Source of the DNA: JAJRZX01 sp964407495
GTDB taxonomy: Bacteria > Desulfobacterota > GWC2-55-46 > JADFVP01
Assembly (NCBI GenBank): GCA_964407495.1
Contig: CAYOVP010000034.1
Location: 1-19,828 of the forward strand
DNA: 19,828 nt
Reading direction: 5' to 3'
A program made the position numbers and the translations under genes. Each line of letters opens with the position of its first letter. Positions within the stretch are counted from its first letter, which is position 1. Under the pieces are notes generated by a model. It was not told the DNA's origin. It saw only the letters and a list, made by a program, of their open reading frames with translations, and did no database searches. Positions 6,922-14,842 of the stretch are shown here, piece by piece.

Positions 6922-9900
6922 TCAACGTAAGAGCCCATGATACTCCTGCAGGCTCCGCACTTCAAGTCTGGATTTCAGGAGCGACTCGATGGCAAGGACC
7001 GCGGCCTTTGCCGCGGCAACGGTGGTGAAGTAGGGTATGCCGAAGTCCAGCGTTGTGCGGCGTATGGAATATGAGTCGCGGACGCTCTCGGCGCCAAAGG
7101 TGGTGTTTATCACCATATCAACGCCGCGGCTCTTTATCCTGTCCACGATATGGGGCCTTCCCTCGGCCACCTTGAAGACGTGGCCGGCGCGGACGCTCTG
7201 CTCGTTGAGGAACCTGGCCGTCCCCGTGGTGGCTATGATCTCGAAGCCAAGGGCCTCGAGCCTCCTCGCTATGGGAAGAATGGGCGCCTTGTCCTCGTCC
7301 TTCACGCTTATGAAGACAACTCCCTCGAGGACGATGTTGTTCCCTGCGGCGAACTGGGCCTTCACAAAGGCAGAGCCAAAGTCTGGGCCCATGCCCATGA
7401 CCTCGCCGGTGGACTTCATCTCAGGCCCGAGGATGGTATCCACGCCAGGAAACTTTATGAAGGGAAAGACCGCTTCCTTTACGGTCGTGTACTCCGGGCG
7501 GCGCTCTTCTGTAAACCCGAGGTCATCGAGGGTTCTCCCTACCATTATGGACGTTGCAAGGCGCGCAAGGGGGACGCCTATGGTCTTGCTCACAAAGGGG
7601 ATGGTGCGCGACGCCCTGGGGTTCACCTCTATAACGTATACCTCGCTGTCCTTTACGGCGTACTGTACGTTCATGAGGCCCCTTACCTTGAGCGCCCTTG
7701 CAAGGAGCACGGTCTCACGCCTTATCTCGGCCTCTATCTCCGCGTCGAGCGAATAGGGCGGTATGGCGCAGGCAGAGTCGCCAGAGTGCACGCCCGCCTC
7801 TTCTATGTGCTCCATTACGGCGCCTATGACAACGCGCGTACCGTCGCTTATGCAGTCTACGTCCACCTCTACAGCGCCGCTTACGAACTTGTCTATGAGG
7901 ACGGGGTGCTCTGGCGAGGCCTCAACTGCCCTGCCCATGTAATCGACAAGGCTCTCCTCTGAGTAGACCGTCTCCATGGCCCTCCCGCCAAGCACGTAAG
8001 AGGGCCGCACCATAACGGGATAGCCTATGGAAGCGGCTATGCTCATGGCCTCCTCCTCGGACCTTGCAAGACCGTTCTCCGGGCGCCTCAGGCCAAGGCC
8101 CTCGAGGAGCGCCTCGAAGCGCTCCCTGTCCTCGGCCATGTCTATGGAGTCGCTCGATGTGCCAAGCACCCGTACACCGGCCCTCTCCAGCGGCACGGAG
8201 AGGCGAAGGGGCGTCTGCCCGCCAAGTTGGACGATGACGCCAAGGGGTCTTTCACGCTCCACTATGGCAAGGACGTCCTCGAAGGTAAGGGGCTCGAAGT
8301 AGAGGCGGTCCGAGGTGTCATAGTCAGTGGAGACTGTCTCGGGGTTGCAGTTCACCATTATGGACTCAATGCCCTCGGCGCGGAGCGCAAGGCTCGCCTG
8401 CACACAGCAGTAATCGAACTCAATGCCCTGGCCTATCCTGTTGGGCCCGTTCCCCAGTATGACGACCTTCTTCCTCTCCGTCGGGGGGGCCTCGGACTCA
8501 GCAAGAGGAGAGCCTCCTGTGTTCAGGTTGTAAAAGGGCCTCTCATAGGCCGAGTACATATAGGGCGTATAGGCCTCGAACTCGGCGGCACAGGTATCTA
8601 CGGTCTTGTATACGGGCCTGATGCCGGCCCCGCCTGCCTTCTTGATAAGGACGGACTCCTGCATGCCGAAGATGCGGGCAATGTACCTGAAGGAAAAGCC
8701 CCACTCCTTGGCGCTCCGAAGGAGTTCGCCCGAAGGCTCTGCGCCACGTCCCGCGGCCTCGTAGAGTTCGGCCTCGAGAACGACCAAGTCCCTGATTTCA
8801 TGGAGAAACCAGGGGTCTATGGCCGTAATAGACTGAATTTCCTCCACGCTCATGCCTCCCCTCATGGCCTCTGCTATGTACCATGGACGCCCTGGGGTGG
8901 GGCGCATGAGACGGTCCTTGATGCGCTGGAGTTCGGCCTCTGTGGGCGTGAAAAAAGGTTTATCGCGGTCTTTACGCACCTTCCACTCGAACCCATAGGA
9001 GCCCGTCTCTATGGAACGAATGGCCTTGTTGAGAGACTCCTTGAAGCACCTCCCAATGGCCATGGCCTCGCCAACAGACTTCATCTGGATGGTGAGCGTT
9101 GGATCGGCGTCTGGAAATTTTTCAAAGGCAAAACGGGGCACCTTCACCACCACATAATCTATGGACGGCTCGAAGCAGGCTGGCGTCTCCCTGGTGATGT
9201 CATTTGAAATCTCATCGAGGGAGTAACCTACGGCAAGGAGGGCCGCTATCTTGGCTATGGGAAAACCCGTGGCCTTTGAGGCAAGGGCAGAACTACGCGA
9301 TACCCTGGGGTTCATCTCTATGACACACATGCGGCCAGAGCGCGGGTTCACGGAAAACTGGATGTTGGAACCACCCGTGTCAACGCCTATTTCCCTTATG
9401 ATAGCCAGGGCGGCGTTACGCATGAGTTGGTACTCCTTGTCCGTAAGGGTCTGGGCCGGGGCAACGGTGATGGAGTCGCCCGTGTGAACGCCCATGGGGT
9501 CGAGGTTCTCGATGGAACAGATGATGACCACGTTGTCACGCGTGTCGCGCATGACCTCGAGTTCGAACTCCTTCCAGCCTATTACGGACTCCTCTATGAG
9601 GACCTCGGAGACAGGGCTCGCATCGAGCCCATAGGCCACCATCTCCTCAAACTCTTCCATGTTGTAGGCAACGCCCCCGCCAGTACCCCCAAGGGTAAAG
9701 GAAGGGCGGAGTATCACCGGAAAATCCATCTCTTTCATTGCCGCGCGTGCGGCATCCATGTCGCCTACATTACGGCTCCTTGGTACATCGAGGCCCAGTT
9801 TTTCCATGGCCGCCTTGAACTCCTCCCTGTCCTCGGCCTTCTTTATGGCAGGGAGCTTTGCGCCTATCATCTCCACGCCGTACTTCTCCAAGACGCCCCC

Positions 9901-10212
9901 CTCGGCCAGTTCCACGGCAACGTTCAAGGCAGTCTGCCCGCCCATGGTGGGCAGTATCACGTCAGGCCGCTCACGCTCGATAATCTTCTCCACAATGGGA
10001 GCGGTAATGGGCTCTATGTAAATACGGGGCGCGGTCTCAGGGTCGGTCATTATGGTGGCCGGGTTGGAGTTGACGAGAACCACCTCGAAACCCTCCTCAC
10101 GAAGGGCCTTGCAGGCCTGAGTGCCAGAATAATCGAACTCGCAGCCCTGACCAATAACAATGGGACCAGAGCCTATGATGAGTATCTTCTCTATGTCCGT
10201 TCGCCTTGGCAA
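6922..10212 (-). CDS. carB: Carbamoyl-phosphate synthase large subunit
   Basis: CarB makes carbamoyl phosphate from bicarbonate, two ATP and ammonia channelled from CarA, feeding both pyrimidine and arginine synthesis. The 1096-residue protein has the duplicated layout of the family. The first carboxyphosphate half includes IIGSGPIVIGQGCEFDYSG (12-30), PMGVHTGDSITVAP (239-252) and EMNPRVSRSSALASKATGFP (299-318). The second carbamate half begins near residue 581 with VVILGNGPNRIGQGIEFDY. A C-terminal MGS-like allosteric domain starts around residue 950. The start codon is TTG, preceded by AAAGGGG with an 8-base gap, and the N-terminus MPRRTDIEKILIIG matches the usual CarB beginning, so this start is well supported. 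A repeat-filled gap of about 260 bp separates it from carA, longer than usual for an operon. A UUCG-loop terminator follows. Confidence 0.97.
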   Translation of the reverse strand: MPRRTDIEKILIIGSGPIVIGQGCEFDYSGTQACKALREEGFEVVLVNSNPATIMTDPETAPRIYIEPITAPIVEKIIERERPDVILPTMGGQTALNVAVELAEGGVLEKYGVEMIGAKLPAIKKAEDREEFKAAMEKLGLDVPRSRNVGDMDAARAAMKEMDFPVILRPSFTLGGTGGGVAYNMEEFEEMVAYGLDASPVSEVLIEESVIGWKEFELEVMRDTRDNVVIICSIENLDPMGVHTGDSITVAPAQTLTDKEYQLMRNAALAIIREIGVDTGGSNIQFSVNPRSGRMCVIEMNPRVSRSSALASKATGFPIAKIAALLAVGYSLDEISNDITRETPACFEPSIDYVVVKVPRFAFEKFPDADPTLTIQMKSVGEAMAIGRCFKESLNKAIRSIETGSYGFEWKVRKDRDKPFFTPTEAELQRIKDRLMRPTPGRPWYIAEAMRGGMSVEEIQSITAIDPWFLHEIRDLVVLEAELYEAAGRGAEPSGELLRSAKEWGFSFRYIARIFGMQESVLIKKAGGAGIRPVYKTVDTCAAEFEAYTPYMYSAYERPFYNLNTGGSPLAESEAPPTERKKVVILGNGPNRIGQGIEFDYCCVQASLALRAEGIESIMVNCNPETVSTDYDTSDRLYFEPLTFEDVLAIVERERPLGVIVQLGGQTPLRLSVPLERAGVRVLGTSSDSIDMAEDRERFEALLEGLGLRRPENGLARSEEEAMSIAASIGYPVMVRPSYVLGGRAMETVYSEESLVDYMGRAVEASPEHPVLIDKFVSGAVEVDVDCISDGTRVVIGAVMEHIEEAGVHSGDSACAIPPYSLDAEIEAEIRRETVLLARALKVRGLMNVQYAVKDSEVYVIEVNPRASRTIPFVSKTIGVPLARLATSIMVGRTLDDLGFTEERRPEYTTVKEAVFPFIKFPGVDTILGPEMKSTGEVMGMGPDFGSAFVKAQFAAGNNIVLEGVVFISVKDEDKAPILPIARRLEALGFEIIATTGTARFLNEQSVRAGHVFKVAEGRPHIVDRIKSRGVDMVINTTFGAESVRDSYSIRRTTLDFGIPYFTTVAAAKAAVLAIESLLKSRLEVRSLQEYHGLLR

Positions 10213-10230
10213 ATCAGAAACCCCTTTAAG
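10213..10230 (-). promoter_or_regulatory. carB ribosome-binding site for TTG start
   Basis: The minus strand reads AAAGGGG (10227 to 10221), then eight bases, then TTG. It fixes the start because no ATG or GTG in frame gives a better match to the conserved CarB N-terminus. Confidence 0.6.
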
Positions 10231-10253
10231 AAGAATATAAAAGATAGTTTAAT

Positions 10254-10360
10254 GGGGCGGGCCCTGCCCGCATATGAAAGACCTCCCGCTTTCTTTTGGA
10301 AAAAAGAAAGCGGGGCAAAGAAAACCGGTATTCCAATGGCCTTCGGCCATTGGAAAGAAC
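10254..10360 (+). repeat. Composite three-hairpin repeat, copy R2
   Basis: This near-complete copy reads left to right on the plus strand as three modules. The first is a GC hairpin (GCGGGC, loop CCT, GCCCGC; 10257-10271). The second is a perfect 13-bp hairpin with loop GGAA (10285-10314). After the linker CAAAGAAAACC comes the third, an 11-bp hairpin TTCCAATGGCC/GGCCATTGGAA with loop TTC (10331-10355), ending in AGAAC. It is antisense to the operon and faces copy R3. With R3 it fills nearly all of the carA-carB gap. Confidence 0.85.
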
Positions 10361-10389
10361 GAACCTCTTCTGTATGGCCTTGGCTCCCC

Positions 10390-10460
10390 CCCCTGCCGCG
10401 CTTCGCGCGGCAGGGGCATCAGTTTTCTTTGTTCAACTTTCTTTTTTAAAAGAAAGTTGA
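10390..10460 (-). repeat. Composite repeat, partial copy R3
   Basis: Read on the minus strand, this copy has the central A/T hairpin (12-13 bp stem at 10433-10460, outer pairs TCAAC/GTTGA, loop of two bases), the conserved linker ACAAAGAAAAC, and a GC-rich 12-bp perfect hairpin (10390-10416, loop of three). The third hairpin has a sequence unlike that of R1 and R2 but sits in the same place. The leading GC module (GCGGGC...GCCCGC) is missing. It is inverted relative to R2. Confidence 0.75.
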
Positions 10461-10473
10461 GAAACTTCTCTTC

Positions 10474-11616
10474 TTATCCTTTTCCTTCTCTTTTCTTCTC
10501 CATCTCTTCTGTAAACCTTCTGAAGAGATATCTTGAGTCATGCGGGCCCGGGCTTGCCTCGGGGTGGTACTGCACCGAGAACACGGGTCTATCCTTGAGG
10601 CGTATACCCTCCACCGTGTTATCATTGAGGTTCAGATGGGTGAGTTCCAGGTCGCCCTTCACGCCCTCCATGTCCACGGCGAATCCGTGGTTCTGCGATG
10701 TTATCTCCACCCTGCCGGTGGCAAGGTCTTTCACCGGGTGGTTACTACCCCTGTGGCCGAACTTGAGTTTGTATGTGCCGGCCCCAAGGGCAAGGGCCAG
10801 CACCTGGTGCCCCAGGCAGATGCCGAAGACAGGCAGGCCCGAGTCTACAATGGTTCTTACGGCCTCTATGGCATACCCCACTGCCGCAGGGTCTCCAGGG
10901 CCATTGGAGAGGAAGACACCATCCGGGTCCATCTCCAGGACATCTCCGGCCGGCGTAGAGGCGGGAACTACTGTCACGGCACAACCAGCGTCATGGAGGA
11001 TGCGAAGGATATTGCGTTTCATCCCGAAATCATAGGCGATTACACGGTACCTGCGCTCCTTCACCGGATGTATCCCCTCGTTGAAGGGATCGGACATGCT
11101 CCAGAGGCCCTCATGCCAGGAGTAGGGGTGCGCTGAAGTTACTTCCCTTGCGAGGTCGCGGCCAGCAAGCCCAGGGGCCCTTACAGCCATTTCCACGAGC
11201 GTCTCCCCATCGTGCTCGGTGGAGATCACCCCCATCATGGCGCCCTGGCTACGGATGAGGCGCGTAAGTGCGCGCGTGTCTATGCCGTGTATGCCAACTA
11301 TGCCGTGGCGTTCCATGTAAAGATGTAGCGAATCCTCGCTCCGCCAACTGCTGGGAGCCCGGCAGGGGTCTCGTACTATGAAACCCTCTACCCAGGGACG
11401 CCATGACTCTATATCAATATCGTTGACCCCGTAGTTTCCCTGGTGGGGGTATGTCATGGAGACTATCTGGCCGCAGTACGAGGGGTCTGTAAGGACCTCC
11501 TGGTACCCTGACATGGAGGTGTTGAAACAGACCTCGCCTGTGGCCGTGCCCGTTGCGCCAAAGGAGTAACCCTCGAAGACCGTACCGTCAGAGAGGGCGA
11601 GAAGGGCCTTGTTCAA
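10474..11616 (-). CDS. carA: Carbamoyl-phosphate synthase small subunit
   Basis: CarA is the glutamine amidotransferase subunit: it hydrolyses glutamine and passes ammonia to CarB. The 380-residue protein has the CPSase small-subunit N-terminal domain (SGYQEVLTDPSYCGQ, 36-50) and a class I amidotransferase domain with NGPGDP (238-243), nucleophile Cys267 in GICLGHQ, and the His351/Glu353 pair in HPEAS. The length is typical. The start codon is TTG; GGTGGAG lies seven bases upstream, and an upstream ATG is out of frame. It follows pyrC by about 80 bp of AT-rich sequence and precedes carB by a repeat-filled gap. The final residues (EEMEKKREGKG) are charged and run into the purine-rich flank of repeat R3. 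Confidence 0.96.
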   Translation of the reverse strand: MNKALLALSDGTVFEGYSFGATGTATGEVCFNTSMSGYQEVLTDPSYCGQIVSMTYPHQGNYGVNDIDIESWRPWVEGFIVRDPCRAPSSWRSEDSLHLYMERHGIVGIHGIDTRALTRLIRSQGAMMGVISTEHDGETLVEMAVRAPGLAGRDLAREVTSAHPYSWHEGLWSMSDPFNEGIHPVKERRYRVIAYDFGMKRNILRILHDAGCAVTVVPASTPAGDVLEMDPDGVFLSNGPGDPAAVGYAIEAVRTIVDSGLPVFGICLGHQVLALALGAGTYKLKFGHRGSNHPVKDLATGRVEITSQNHGFAVDMEGVKGDLELTHLNLNDNTVEGIRLKDRPVFSVQYHPEASPGPHDSRYLFRRFTEEMEKKREGKG

Positions 11617-11630
11617 TGCAATGCTCCACC
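11617..11630 (-). promoter_or_regulatory. carA ribosome-binding site for TTG start
   Basis: GGTGGAG on the minus strand (11630 to 11624) stands seven bases before the TTG. The nearby ATG that overlaps this site is in another frame, which favours TTG initiation. Confidence 0.65.
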
Positions 11631-11694
11631 ATTATTTATTATATAAAACAATACGTTGCAAAATAAATATTGCAAATGACATTAGGCGGGAAGC

Positions 11695-13002
11695 CTACGC
11701 GCCACTCTCTGCCTCATAGACTACCCTGCCGCCGACTATCGTCTTGACCACCCTGGCCTTCATCTCCCTGCCAAGGAAGGGCGTATTCCTGGAGCGAGAC
11801 CTTATCGTCTCCTCGGAGACGGTCCACCTTGCCCCAAGGTCTATGATAGCCATGTCAGCAGTTGCGCCCTCCCGGAGCGAGCCTGCCTCCAGGCCCATGA
11901 CGCGAGCCGGTCCCGTGGTGAGCGAGGCAACGAGTCTTTCAAGGGTGAGGCACCCTTCGAGCACGAGGCCATAGAGCGCGCTGAAGGCGGTCTCGAGCCC
12001 GATTACGCCATTCGAGGCGGCCTCCCACTCTACATCTTTTTCTATGGTGGAATGGGGCGCGTGGTCTGTTGCCACGCAGTCGATAGTGCCGTCTGCAAGG
12101 CCTTGGCGCAGTGCCTCCACGTCCCTTTCCGAGCGGAGAGGCGGGCTCATCTTGAAGTTAGTGTCATAGTTTCTTATGTCCTCATCGCAGAGGACGAGGT
12201 GGTGGGGCGTAACCTCTGCCGTAACATCGATGCCCCTTTCCCTGGCCTCTCTTATGAGGTCTACGGCACTGGCCGTACTTACGTGGGCCACGTGGAGCCT
12301 CCCGCCGGTGAGTTCTGCAAGGGCGATATCGCGCGCCACTACGCTGTACTCTGCCGCTGAAGGGATGCCCCTCAGGCCCATGCGTGTAGAGACGGGCCCC
12401 TCGTTCATGGAGCCTCCGCAGGAGAGAGATGGCTCCTCGGCATGGGTTATGATGGGCACGCCGAGGGGACGGGCGTACTCGAGAGCCCTGCGCATGAGCA
12501 TGGCATCGTTCACATTCAGGCCGTCATCAGAGAAGGCCACGCAACCGGCCTCGCGCAATTCGTTCATCTCGGTAAGGACCTTACCCTCCTGGCCCATGCT
12601 CACTGCGCCTATGGGCAGTACCCTCACAGGGGCCTTCTCGGCCTTTCTGAGGATGTATCGCGTAACAGACTGGTTGTCATTCACTGGCTCTGTATTGGCC
12701 ATGCAGAGTATGGTGGTAAAGCCTCCCCCTGCTGCGGCCATGGCGCCCGTGAAGATGGTCTCCTTGTACTCGAAGCCAGGCTCACGGAGGTGGACGTGAA
12801 TATCTATGAGGCCGGGGACTACGAGGAGGCCCGTTGCATCTATGACCTCTGTCTCAGAACCGGCCCCTTGGACGCCCCCCTCACCTGGAGCCGCTTCTCT
12901 TATGTCCTCAACGAGGCCGTCTGCGACATATATGTCGCAGAGGCCGTCAATACCCGCCGAAGGGTCTATGAGATGGCCGTTTTTTATGATGAGTCTTTTC
13001 AT
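11695..13002 (-). CDS. pyrC: Dihydroorotase (class I)
   Basis: PyrC cyclises carbamoyl aspartate to dihydroorotate, the third step of pyrimidine synthesis. From the chosen ATG the protein has 435 residues and begins MKRLIIKNGHLIDP, as is usual in the family. Metal and substrate motifs are present: HVHLRE (69-74), FSDDG (157-161), HAEE (187-190), and DHAPH (313-317), so it looks catalytically competent rather than one of the inactive homologues. The reading frame stays open upstream to an ATG at 13080, which has a fair AGGG site and would add 26 basic residues. That extension is encoded by a REP-like palindrome and the end of a composite repeat, so I prefer the inner start even though its own Shine-Dalgarno match is poor. 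The TAG stop overlaps a small TAGGC/GCCTA hairpin (11683-11697). Confidence 0.95.
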   Translation of the reverse strand: MKRLIIKNGHLIDPSAGIDGLCDIYVADGLVEDIREAAPGEGGVQGAGSETEVIDATGLLVVPGLIDIHVHLREPGFEYKETIFTGAMAAAGGGFTTILCMANTEPVNDNQSVTRYILRKAEKAPVRVLPIGAVSMGQEGKVLTEMNELREAGCVAFSDDGLNVNDAMLMRRALEYARPLGVPIITHAEEPSLSCGGSMNEGPVSTRMGLRGIPSAAEYSVVARDIALAELTGGRLHVAHVSTASAVDLIREARERGIDVTAEVTPHHLVLCDEDIRNYDTNFKMSPPLRSERDVEALRQGLADGTIDCVATDHAPHSTIEKDVEWEAASNGVIGLETAFSALYGLVLEGCLTLERLVASLTTGPARVMGLEAGSLREGATADMAIIDLGARWTVSEETIRSRSRNTPFLGREMKARVVKTIVGGRVVYEAESGA

Positions 13003-13018
13003 TTTTTTCAGTTTTTTT

Positions 13019-13049
13019 GTTGGGTTTCGCATTGCTCTACCCAACCTAC
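13019..13049 (-). repeat. REP-like palindrome with GTAG head
   Basis: On the minus strand GTAG is followed by GTTGGGT, a 13-base loop containing GCAATGCG, and ACCCAAC, giving a perfect 7-bp stem. This matches the widespread bacterial REP type (GTAG plus a GTTGGGT palindrome) that RAYT transposases act on in other species. No RAYT gene is in the window. It lies 17 bases upstream of the preferred pyrC start and inside that gene's possible extended frame. Confidence 0.7.
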
Positions 13050-13091
13050 CTCTATTTCGTGTCTTTCTCTTGGTGGGCATAGCGACCCTAC

Positions 13092-13198
13092 GGTTCTTTC
13101 CGATGGCCTAAGGCCATTGGAATACTGGTTTTCTTTGTCTTACTTTCTTTTTTCCAAAAGAAAGTAAGGTTTTTTAATATGCGGGCGAAGCCCGCCCC
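13092..13198 (-). repeat. Composite three-hairpin repeat, copy R1
   Basis: This near-complete copy reads on the minus strand as three modules. First comes a GC hairpin GCGGGC/GCCCGC (13181-13195), then ATAT and an A-rich spacer. Second is a perfect 13-bp hairpin with loop GGAA (13139-13168, outer pairs CTTAC/GTAAG) and the linker ACAAAGAAAACC. Third is an 11-bp hairpin around GGCC-TTA-GGCC with one G-T pair (13098-13122), ending in AGAAC. It is almost collinear with R2 in the carA-carB gap and lies in the pyrB-pyrC gap, in the same direction as the genes. Confidence 0.85.
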
Positions 13199-13232
13199 AC
13201 TCTTCCCCCTTTTTTTATCTCTTTTTCTTTTT

Positions 13233-14165
13233 TCATACTTCTTCTCTTACAGGGCCGAGGAGGAGGTAGAAGATGGCCATTCTCACTGCCACTCCGTTTG
13301 TGACCTGTTCGAGTATGAGCGAGCGCGAGCCGTCTGCCACCTCAGGGGATATTTCCACCCCCCGGTTTATGGGGCCAGGGTGCATGACGATCGCGTCGGG
13401 GGCGGCAAGATCGAGTTTTGCCTTGTCGAGGCCCCAGACGCGGGCATACTCACGGGCCGAGGGGATTACAGGGCCCCTGAGGCGTTCGAACTGGATACGG
13501 AGCATCATCACCACGTCTGCGTCTTTTATGGCCTCGGCAGGGTCTACCACGGCCTTGCATCCCAGGTCTTCTATGCCAGGGGGGAGCATGGTGGCCGGGC
13601 CTGCCACGGTCACGTCTGCGCCCATGGTGGTAAAGCCGTGTATATTGGAGCGCGCCACTCGCGAGTGGGCAATATCTCCGATTATGGCTATCTTGAGCCC
13701 CGAGAGGGTGCCCTTGTTTTCCCTCACAGTGAACATATCGAGAAGGGCCTGGCTGGGGTGCTCGTGGGCCCCGTCGCCAGCGTTCACCACAGAGCACGAG
13801 AGGCGTTCTGCGAGCATGGCCGGGGTGCCGGCGCACCTGTGGCGCACGACGATACAGTCTGGGCGCATGGCCTCGAGGTTGCGCGCCGTATCCGTCAGGG
13901 TCTCGCCCTTTGTGACGGAACTCTGTGCTACAGAGATATTGATGGCATCGCTGCTCATGCGTTTCGCGGCTATCTCAAAGGAAGTGCGCGTACGCGTAGA
14001 GGGCTCGTAGAAGAGGTTTATTATGGTCCTGCCCCTGAGGGTGGGGACCTTTTTTATCTCCTTTTCAGAGACCTCCTTGAATGAAGCGGCCGTATCGAGG
14101 ACGAGTTCCATCTCCTCGCGGCAGAGTTCACTCATGGATAGGAGGTCTTTTCTCGTGAGCCTCAT
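13233..14165 (-). CDS. pyrB: Aspartate carbamoyltransferase catalytic subunit
   Basis: PyrB joins carbamoyl phosphate and aspartate, the committed pyrimidine step. The 310-residue protein has the carbamoyl-phosphate loop STRTRTSFE (56-64), Ser83 and Lys86 in the mobile loop, RHRCAGTP (108-115), HEHPSQALLD (134-143), and HPGPINRGVE near residue 263. No pyrI regulatory subunit is seen, so control is more likely at transcription through PyrR than allosteric in the E. coli manner. The ATG follows pyrR by 33 bp. The gap to pyrC holds a composite repeat and a REP-like palindrome. The last codons (REEV) end just before a long purine tract next to repeat R1. Confidence 0.97.
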   Translation of the reverse strand: MRLTRKDLLSMSELCREEMELVLDTAASFKEVSEKEIKKVPTLRGRTIINLFYEPSTRTRTSFEIAAKRMSSDAINISVAQSSVTKGETLTDTARNLEAMRPDCIVVRHRCAGTPAMLAERLSCSVVNAGDGAHEHPSQALLDMFTVRENKGTLSGLKIAIIGDIAHSRVARSNIHGFTTMGADVTVAGPATMLPPGIEDLGCKAVVDPAEAIKDADVVMMLRIQFERLRGPVIPSAREYARVWGLDKAKLDLAAPDAIVMHPGPINRGVEISPEVADGSRSLILEQVTNGVAVRMAIFYLLLGPVREEV

Positions 14166-14198
14166 CGCCTATTACCCCTGTACTCGTTCCTGGAGGTT

Positions 14199-14738
14199 TC
14201 AGTCATCTTCTCTCGTAACGTAGACGCCGTCCGTGCCGTCCACCTCCTTGAGGAGGACCCTTACGCCCTCTGTCCTGGCAGTTGGTATGTTCTTTCCAAC
14301 ATAGTCGGCCTTTATGGGCAGTTCCCTGTGCCCCCTGTCCACGAGCACGGCAAGGCGCACGGCGAGGGGCCTGCCAAAGTCCATGAGCGCGTTGAGGGCC
14401 GCGCGTATGGTGCGGCCCGTGAAGAGGACGTCGTCAACCATGATGACGACCTTCTCGTCTATGGAGACGGGTATGTCCATCTCCTTGAGCGCAGGCTGGT
14501 CTTTCTTGATGCCTATGTCATCCCTGTACATGGTGGCGTCTACGGCGCCTGCCGCTACGTCCTTGCCGGTTATCTTCTTTATTCTCTCGCGAAGCCTGCG
14601 TGCGAGGTGATAACCGCCCGTAGGTATGCCGAGGAGGACAAGGCCCTCGAGGTCTGCGTTCTGCTCCACGATTTCGTGGGCGAGACGCGAGAGGGTCCGC
14701 TCCATCTGTTCTCTGTCCATTACAAGAGAGTTCTTCAT
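14199..14738 (-). CDS. pyrR: PyrR, pyr operon attenuation protein / UPRTase
   Basis: PyrR binds UMP/UTP and pyr mRNA to promote termination in the leader; in many bacteria it also has uracil phosphoribosyltransferase activity. The 179 residues have the type I PRTase fold, with the PRPP loop VDDVLFTGRTIRAA (101-114) and the family segments VDATMYRDDIG (66-76) and LVDRGHRELPIKADYVGKNIP (132-152). I chose the ATG at 14738 because it aligns with known PyrR N-termini. A longer frame starts inside the terminator stem of the leader and is unlikely to be used. It is the first gene of the pyrimidine operon and lies directly downstream of a leader with a recognisable PyrR-binding hairpin, so it probably controls its own operon. 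Confidence 0.95.
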   Translation of the reverse strand: MKNSLVMDREQMERTLSRLAHEIVEQNADLEGLVLLGIPTGGYHLARRLRERIKKITGKDVAAGAVDATMYRDDIGIKKDQPALKEMDIPVSIDEKVVIMVDDVLFTGRTIRAALNALMDFGRPLAVRLAVLVDRGHRELPIKADYVGKNIPTARTEGVRVLLKEVDGTDGVYVTREDD

Positions 14739-14767
14739 GAGACGGCCCGGAAGAAGAAAGACGGCAT

Positions 14768-14798
14768 AAAAAAACCCCACCGCCTGGCGGCGGAGAGG
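14768..14798 (-). terminator. pyr leader attenuator terminator
   Basis: On the minus strand CCTCTCCGCC pairs with GGCGGTGGGG across a GCCA loop, with one T-T mismatch, and is followed by seven T residues. It lies between the PyrR-binding hairpin and the pyrR start codon. Its 5' arm contains CUCUC, complementary to GAGAG in the PyrR hairpin, so the two structures could be mutually exclusive. Confidence 0.8.
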
Positions 14799-14842
14799 CG
14801 CACTGGTATTTTCATGATAAAGGTCTTCAATTCCGTCCCTTC

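Noticed and set aside
9427..10449. Long plus-strand open frame opposite carB (340 codons)
   Set aside because: It is antisense to the conserved carB sequence, its composition is that of a shadow frame, and its end runs through repeats R2 and R3. Other long plus-strand frames (for example opposite pyrB and kup) were rejected for the same reason.
11638..11643. Perfect TATAAT before carA as an internal promoter
   Set aside because: The segment is generally AT-rich and no -35 sequence lies 16-18 bases upstream; the nearby TTGCAA repeats are at the wrong distance.
13139..13168. Central A/T hairpins of the composite repeats as intrinsic terminators
   Set aside because: None has a U tract directly after the stem on the transcribed minus strand; they are followed by ACAAAGAAAACC or equivalent.
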